Shown here: positions 16,112 to 20,419 of the stretch, one piece after another
Layout: the number at the start of each line of letters is the position of its first letter
Position numbering within the stretch: the stretch's first letter is position 1
Assembly: GCA_035527515.1 (NCBI GenBank)
Contig: DATLAJ010000123.1
Coordinates: forward strand, 1-20,419
Source of the DNA: a bacterium
Lineage (GTDB): Bacteria > B130-G9
DNA: 20,419 bases
Direction: 5' to 3'
The notes under the pieces: model-generated
Seen by the model: the letters and a program-made list of their open reading frames with translations, nothing else
What the model was told of the DNA's origin: nothing
The model's database searches: none
Translations under genes and position numbers: made by a program

Positions 16112-16246
16112 ATGATGAGAACACATGTCCCCCGCCTGAAAAGATGTTTCGGCTGCATGTTGGGTGTGGCGAGTGGGGACGCGCTTGGCGCGCCAGTTGA
16201 GTTCTTGCGCCTGCACGAAGAAGACAATCAGCGGACCGTCCAGTGA
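16112..16246 (+). pseudogene. N-terminal remnant of an ADP-ribosylglycohydrolase (DraG/ADPRH family)
   Basis: Starting from ATG 16112 (or 16115), a 44-codon frame encodes the segment 'GCMLGVASGDALGAPVEFL' near residues 14-32. This is the strongly conserved opening of ADP-ribosylglycohydrolases (GCLLG-x-A-x-GDALGAPVEF). Intact family members have about 250-350 residues and a 'TDDT' metal-binding motif soon after. Here the frame hits TGA at 16244-16246, after an unrelated 'LHEEDNQRTVQ' tail, and the following 100 bp do not encode the rest in any frame I checked. It is therefore a truncated fragment left between the methyltransferase and addB, probably by a deletion or recombination. An alternative is a coincidental short match, but the run of identities makes that unlikely. 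Confidence 0.7.
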
Positions 16247-16354
16247 TAGGGGCTCAAACCAACACACTTGTTTAACGCCCGCACCTATTGTGCAGACGGA
16301 CCCGGCCACGAAGCGGTTGAACCTGATTGGCGCAAGACCTATCCTACGTCAGAA

Positions 16355-19300
16355 ATGCCGCTACTAAGAATCTTTCCGGGGCCGCTCGGTTCTGGCAAAA
16401 AAGAGATATTCTGGTCTGAGTTGAAACGCCATCTCAAGCATGATAGCGCCGATACTCTGCTTTACCTCGTCCCATGTTTCTCCTACGCCAAGCAGATAGA
16501 GAGGGCGATGCTGGAGGACTTGCCCGGGTTCTTCTCATGGCCGCTTACGACGTTTGGCAGTCTTTTCAAGGACCTGTTCTCCGCGATGCAGGACCCGAGG
16601 TCTCTTGCAGGTGTTGCCGTGCTTGAATCGTTGCTCATGGGGCTTCTCGAGAACACCAGGAATGAGGGAGCGTTCTTCTCCCTCGGGGAGTCTGCCACAA
16701 GTCGCGGTATGTGCGCTGCGCTCGGAAGGCTCTTCAACACGTTTGAGAGGCATTCACTCATGGACGCGACGGACATCCGGCGAGCGATTGGCGAAAAGGA
16801 CATGATTGAATGGAAGCATCTGGACGATGCGCTGCTGCTATACAGTCGGTATCGGGACACATTGCAGAGCAATGGGCTAATAGCCCCGGGCCACGCTGGC
16901 GCTCTGGTATGCAATGGCCTCCGAGCGAGGCATGTTGGCCTTATGAGAAGGCTGCTCGCGGTCAAGCTGTTGATCATTGATGGGTTCTTCAGTTTCTCGC
17001 CACTGGAGGAAGAACTGGTCGTGAGCCTCATCAAGGTGTTGCCAGAGACGTGGGTGGGCCTCGACATTGACACACGTGGGTCAGATGAGGTTTTCGAGCT
17101 GCCCCGGCGGACTCTCGCCAGGCTTCAATCGCTCTCCGGGCACGTGGACGTGAGGATTGAGCCGCTCCCAGGGCAAGAGACCAAGAATGAGGCAAGGCGC
17201 ACGATCGCGAACAGCGTCTATGCTGACCGCACGAGCGGGCAAGTATCGGAGGCTGGAGCGCAGACCTGGCGGGAGCACCCAGCCGGGCTCTTGATCATTG
17301 AGGCGCACGACCCTAGAGACGAGTTTCAGGGAATGGCCAGAGCCATCAAGAGACTGGTCGTTGACGAAAGATGCGAGCCAGAGCGCATCGTAGTTACCTT
17401 CCCGCAGTTGAGCGAACGGGAGCATGACCTCCGGACGGTCTTTGGACAGTATGGCATCCCCGTGGCGGGCCCAGAGAGGCTTCAAGCGTCCCACTCCGCG
17501 AGTGTGCGGTCGGTTCTTTCCACCATCGAGATGGTTCAACAGGGGTTTCGGCGCAGCGATGTTCTCGAGTTCCTAAGAAGCCCCTATCTGCGGCCTGAAG
17601 GCATCTTGAAGCGCGCTGATGGCGAGAGGCAACGTGGAATCGATGTAGAATACATCGACGCCCGCACAAAAGAGGCGAAGATACAGGGCGGCGGCCAGGC
17701 GGGTGTGAATAGCTACCGTGTGGGGTTCGCTGCATTGCGCCGGCAGGTTGAGCGATCTCGCAATCGTGAAGAGGCGATTGGCGCAGGGGACAAGCAACTT
17801 AGGAAGTCTGACAAGCAGACTGGGTTTTTGGTCCAGGTTCTCGAGGCCCTAGACCTGAGATTCGGGAGGCCTTGTACACCCGAAGCTTTCAGAATCGCTT
17901 GCCTCGGTCTGATCTCCGAACTGCGGGTCTTTGACCGAACGGTGATTGCGTTTCACGAGGCGCGAGATACCAGCTCGCTTCAGGCTGAACTTAAAGCCCT
18001 TTCGCAGCTCGTGAAGACGATCGAGGAGGTCTGCTTGGGCCTTTCGGCGGCGGGAACGTCAGAAGCCTCGCCTCGGATGCTCTATTCCGGTCTTCTCATG
18101 GGGCTGAAACATGCCTACGTCTCGACCTCAAGGGAGTCAAAAGGTGTCCGGCTCTTGCCGATCAAGGAAGCATGGCTCGCCGATTGCGACTATCTCTTCT
18201 GCGGCGGCCTGACCGAAACGGGCTTCCCGGGACCGACCAGGGCGGACGTTTTCCTCCCGAAGGAGGCGAGAGCCCGGCTGGGTCTCCCTGCCATTGACGA
18301 GAAAGTCGCCGAGAGCAAGTTTCTCGTGCACGCTCTACTTATGAGCGCGTCCGGCCGGGTGTGGTTTTCCTATCCTAGCAGCGTCGATGAAAAGCCTTCC
18401 CTGCCCGCAACAGCCCTTCTCGAGATACAGGACGCAGCCGGCATTGCGCCCCAGAGGTGGCAGGATGTCGAGATGCCCAGAGGCCGTGCATACGCCTCAA
18501 CAGAGCTGCAGGCCGCCCTCGGCTCTTTGGCGCGTGGCAATCCATCGCAGCACCCAAAAGAGCTCCTGCCTGAGGCCCTGACGGTACTTGGACAGGATTC
18601 TTCCGACCCGTCCGGAGCGTATGCGACCCCGCGCGGGATCATCAGACGGGTCCAGTCAGCGCTTCCGCAGGTTGGAGATGGGCCGGAATTGAACGGTGTA
18701 ATCTCCCAACAGTGGCGAGGCCAGATTCGCGAGCTCCTGACGGACGAGAAGCTCTCCCAGGCGCACGGCCGCCGTGTGTTCTACGTCTCCCGCGCGGCTC
18801 TTGATGACTACTTGACGTGCCCATTCAAGTTCTTCGCCAGCAGAATTCTGAAGCTGAAACCAGAGGATGAATTTGATGCCGACATCGCGGCCAAGGACCT
18901 TGGGACGCTGCTCCACAAGGTGTTGTGCTCATTCTACCGGGGCCGCAGGCGCCCTGACGGGACAATCGAGAGGGTAACGTTGCAGAACCGGGACGCTGCT
19001 CGCAGTCGGGTCCGGGCGATCGCCACGGAGCATATCCCACTGTGGGTTCCTCCTGGCGCCCCAACTGAGAGAGTATCTTCCTTGCTGCTAGGGCAACAGG
19101 GATTACTCGACGCCTTCATCGAGAGCGAGGCAGCCGATGAGAGCAGCTTCGAGCCCACGCTTCTCGAGGCCTCTTTCGGCCCCGTCACGGGGCATGGCCG
19201 GTCCGGTGAAGTTCTCTCGCCTGAGCCACTGCTATTGCGGTGTGAGGTTGACGGAAGCGAGGAGATGGTTGCGGTCAACGGGGTCATTGACCGCGTGGAC

Positions 19301-19684
19301 ATGCGGACGGATGGGGGGCAGCGGATATACCGGGTGCTAGATTACAAGACAGGGACCATCCCCGGACCGAAGGAGATAAGGGAGGGAACTTCGCTCCAGC
19401 TGCCCATCTACGTTGCAGCAATTGGCCAGGCACTTCGATGCGACGCGACAGCAGCTTATTACGTCCTCTCGGAAACGGAGGGGGTGAGGATGAGAGACTA
19501 TTCAAAGAAGGATGAGCTTGAAGCAGCAGTGCGGGAGTTGCCTCTCGTGGTTTCTGGAGTTCTTAGGTCGATTCTGGCTGGGTCATTCCCACCCCGTCCC
19601 AAAAACGACAACGACCGCTTGTGCTCCTGGTGCGATTTTAGGACAGTATGTAGAAGACCCCGTCTGGGGTCAAGTGCGCTATAG
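16355..19684 (+). CDS. addB: AddB-type helicase-nuclease subunit with PD-(D/E)XK nuclease and 4Fe-4S cluster
   Basis: The protein has 1109 residues from ATG 16355. An earlier TTG at 16268 adds 29 residues with no family resemblance, and AddB proteins start close to their Walker A motif. Residues 9-16 read GPLGSGKK, a Walker A in which Lys occupies the usual Ser/Thr position. The long middle region is the inactive-helicase scaffold that reads Chi-like sites in AddAB. The C-terminal nuclease has H854 ('GTLLHKVL'), D979 ('GVIDRVD'), D996 and K998 ('LDYKTG'). The iron-sulfur cluster ligands are C822 ('CPFKFFA') and C1090, C1093, C1099 ('LCSWCDFRTVC'). Together with AddA it resects double-strand breaks for RecA loading and degrades foreign linear DNA. 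The stop is 18 bp before addA, in the same frame, as in usual addB-addA operons. Confidence 0.92.
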   Translation: MPLLRIFPGPLGSGKKEIFWSELKRHLKHDSADTLLYLVPCFSYAKQIERAMLEDLPGFFSWPLTTFGSLFKDLFSAMQDPRSLAGVAVLESLLMGLLENTRNEGAFFSLGESATSRGMCAALGRLFNTFERHSLMDATDIRRAIGEKDMIEWKHLDDALLLYSRYRDTLQSNGLIAPGHAGALVCNGLRARHVGLMRRLLAVKLLIIDGFFSFSPLEEELVVSLIKVLPETWVGLDIDTRGSDEVFELPRRTLARLQSLSGHVDVRIEPLPGQETKNEARRTIANSVYADRTSGQVSEAGAQTWREHPAGLLIIEAHDPRDEFQGMARAIKRLVVDERCEPERIVVTFPQLSEREHDLRTVFGQYGIPVAGPERLQASHSASVRSVLSTIEMVQQGFRRSDVLEFLRSPYLRPEGILKRADGERQRGIDVEYIDARTKEAKIQGGGQAGVNSYRVGFAALRRQVERSRNREEAIGAGDKQLRKSDKQTGFLVQVLEALDLRFGRPCTPEAFRIACLGLISELRVFDRTVIAFHEARDTSSLQAELKALSQLVKTIEEVCLGLSAAGTSEASPRMLYSGLLMGLKHAYVSTSRESKGVRLLPIKEAWLADCDYLFCGGLTETGFPGPTRADVFLPKEARARLGLPAIDEKVAESKFLVHALLMSASGRVWFSYPSSVDEKPSLPATALLEIQDAAGIAPQRWQDVEMPRGRAYASTELQAALGSLARGNPSQHPKELLPEALTVLGQDSSDPSGAYATPRGIIRRVQSALPQVGDGPELNGVISQQWRGQIRELLTDEKLSQAHGRRVFYVSRAALDDYLTCPFKFFASRILKLKPEDEFDADIAAKDLGTLLHKVLCSFYRGRRRPDGTIERVTLQNRDAARSRVRAIATEHIPLWVPPGAPTERVSSLLLGQQGLLDAFIESEAADESSFEPTLLEASFGPVTGHGRSGEVLSPEPLLLRCEVDGSEEMVAVNGVIDRVDMRTDGGQRIYRVLDYKTGTIPGPKEIREGTSLQLPIYVAAIGQALRCDATAAYYVLSETEGVRMRDYSKKDELEAAVRELPLVVSGVLRSILAGSFPPRPKNDNDRLCSWCDFRTVCRRPRLGSSAL

Positions 19685-19702
19685 GATGGGAACCACCTTG
19701 TT

Positions 19703-20419
19703 GTGAGCAATCAATATACTCAGCTCATCCAAAGACTAACGGCAAGCCAGAGGGATGCGACCTTCTCTCGCGGTAATGTCGTGCTTCGCGCGGTAGCAGG
19801 GTCCGGCAAAACAACTGTGCTCGTTGCGAGGTTCATCGAATCGTTCAAGTCGTCGCTTCAGCGCAAGACCCGCAAGTCTCTCGCGGAGAACCTGTCCTCC
19901 ATAGTGGCCATAACGTTTACTGAAAAGGCCGCGGCCGAGATGCGGACAAGGATTCGGCTTCTCCTCAAAAATGCCCTGGACACAGCAGCCGTCCCGGGTC
20001 AACTTGCCGCTGATTGGCGCCAAGCCCGGGATGCAATGCGACACTCGAACATCGGCACAATCCACTCATTCTGCGCCTCGGTTCTCCAGCGGTTCCCGCT
20101 CGAGGCGGGGATTGATCCTGAGTTCGGCATTATCGATGCGACTCAGAGCTATTTGTGGCAGCGAGACGCGGTTGAGTCGCTATCGCTGGAGGCTGGCCAA
20201 CCGGGGGTTCTCGGCGCCGATTCCTCACTGTTTACGGTCTATCCGCACAAGAAGGTTGTCAAATGGCTCATGCCAATCATCCAGCGAATCGAGACGCTTC
20301 GTCCTCGACTGGAGCTCTACGCAAACACACCAGAGCAGCAGCTTACGGAGAGAATCCAAGAGGTCGTGGACGGATCGGGGCTGAGCCCAGCTGACAAACG
20401 GTCAAAACACGACGATTAC
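19703..20419 (+). CDS. addA: AddA-type UvrD/Rep superfamily helicase, 3'-truncated by the window
   Basis: The frame is open from GTG 19703 to the last base, giving 239 codons with no stop. Superfamily 1A motifs are present: motif I 'AVAGSGKTTVLVARF' near residue 31, motif Ia 'VAITFTEKAAAEMRTRI', and 'GTIHSFCASVLQRFPLEAG', all typical of AddA/RecB helicases. Full AddA proteins have about 1100-1300 residues with a C-terminal nuclease, so most of the gene lies beyond the window. The GTG start lies 18 bp after the addB stop; no upstream in-frame start exists after that stop, and a weak ribosome-binding match (AGGATGGG) lies within the end of addB and the gap. It supplies the 3'-to-5' motor for the AddAB complex with the gene just upstream. 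Confidence 0.92.
   Translation, partial: MSNQYTQLIQRLTASQRDATFSRGNVVLRAVAGSGKTTVLVARFIESFKSSLQRKTRKSLAENLSSIVAITFTEKAAAEMRTRIRLLLKNALDTAAVPGQLAADWRQARDAMRHSNIGTIHSFCASVLQRFPLEAGIDPEFGIIDATQSYLWQRDAVESLSLEAGQPGVLGADSSLFTVYPHKKVVKWLMPIIQRIETLRPRLELYANTPEQQLTERIQEVVDGSGLSPADKRSKHDDY

Noticed and set aside
16268-16354. TTG start adding 29 residues to AddB
   Set aside because: The extension shows no family resemblance and has no ribosome-binding site; AddB proteins begin close to their Walker A motif.

Overview
This 20.4 kb window is bacterial chromosomal DNA, moderately GC-rich, with dense genes and mostly short gaps. I see no rRNA, tRNA, CRISPR array or intact transposase. It carries large secreted proteins with choice-of-anchor D (ASH-type) domains and a pectate-lyase-like beta-helix, a MoxR ATPase, an AddAB-type recombination nuclease and a palindromic intergenic element. 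That mix resembles uncultivated lineages such as Planctomycetota-like or candidate-phylum bacteria. The phylum is a guess from protein style, because no marker gene is present.

Layout. (1) 2-1375 (+) is the 3' part of a secreted multi-domain protein. (2) 1497-8719 is a minus-strand cluster: two ABC-exporter half-transporters whose ATP sites are complementary (one degenerate site and one catalytic site), followed 21 bp later by a single-chain restriction-modification enzyme (PD-(D/E)XK nuclease, N6-adenine methylase and type ISP-like specificity domain, without a helicase). (3) 9023-13120 (+) has a secreted C39-like cysteine peptidase with ASH and Ig-like domains, then a beta-helix protein. 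Between them lies a 178 bp palindromic element (11335-11512) built from several hairpins. (4) 13273-15138 (+) has a MoxR ATPase without its usual DUF58 partner, a short disordered stretch, and a VapBC-like toxin-antitoxin pair. (5) 15293-16084 is a SAM-dependent methyltransferase, followed by a 44-codon remnant of an ADP-ribosylglycohydrolase. (6) 16355-20419 is addB followed by the first 239 codons of addA, which runs off the window.

How the genes work together. The two ABC genes most likely form one heterodimeric exporter and are probably co-transcribed with the restriction enzyme gene. AddB and AddA form one helicase-nuclease for double-strand-break repair and degradation of foreign linear DNA. 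The three secreted proteins share modules, including a ~115-residue C-terminal domain found twice in the first protein and once in the beta-helix protein. They probably belong to one family of surface or secreted proteins.

I found no single gene set that I would call a new defence or metabolic system. The most unusual observations are the palindromic element, whose arms differ by compensatory base pairs, the shared C-terminal domain, and the cysteine-laddered repeat gene.
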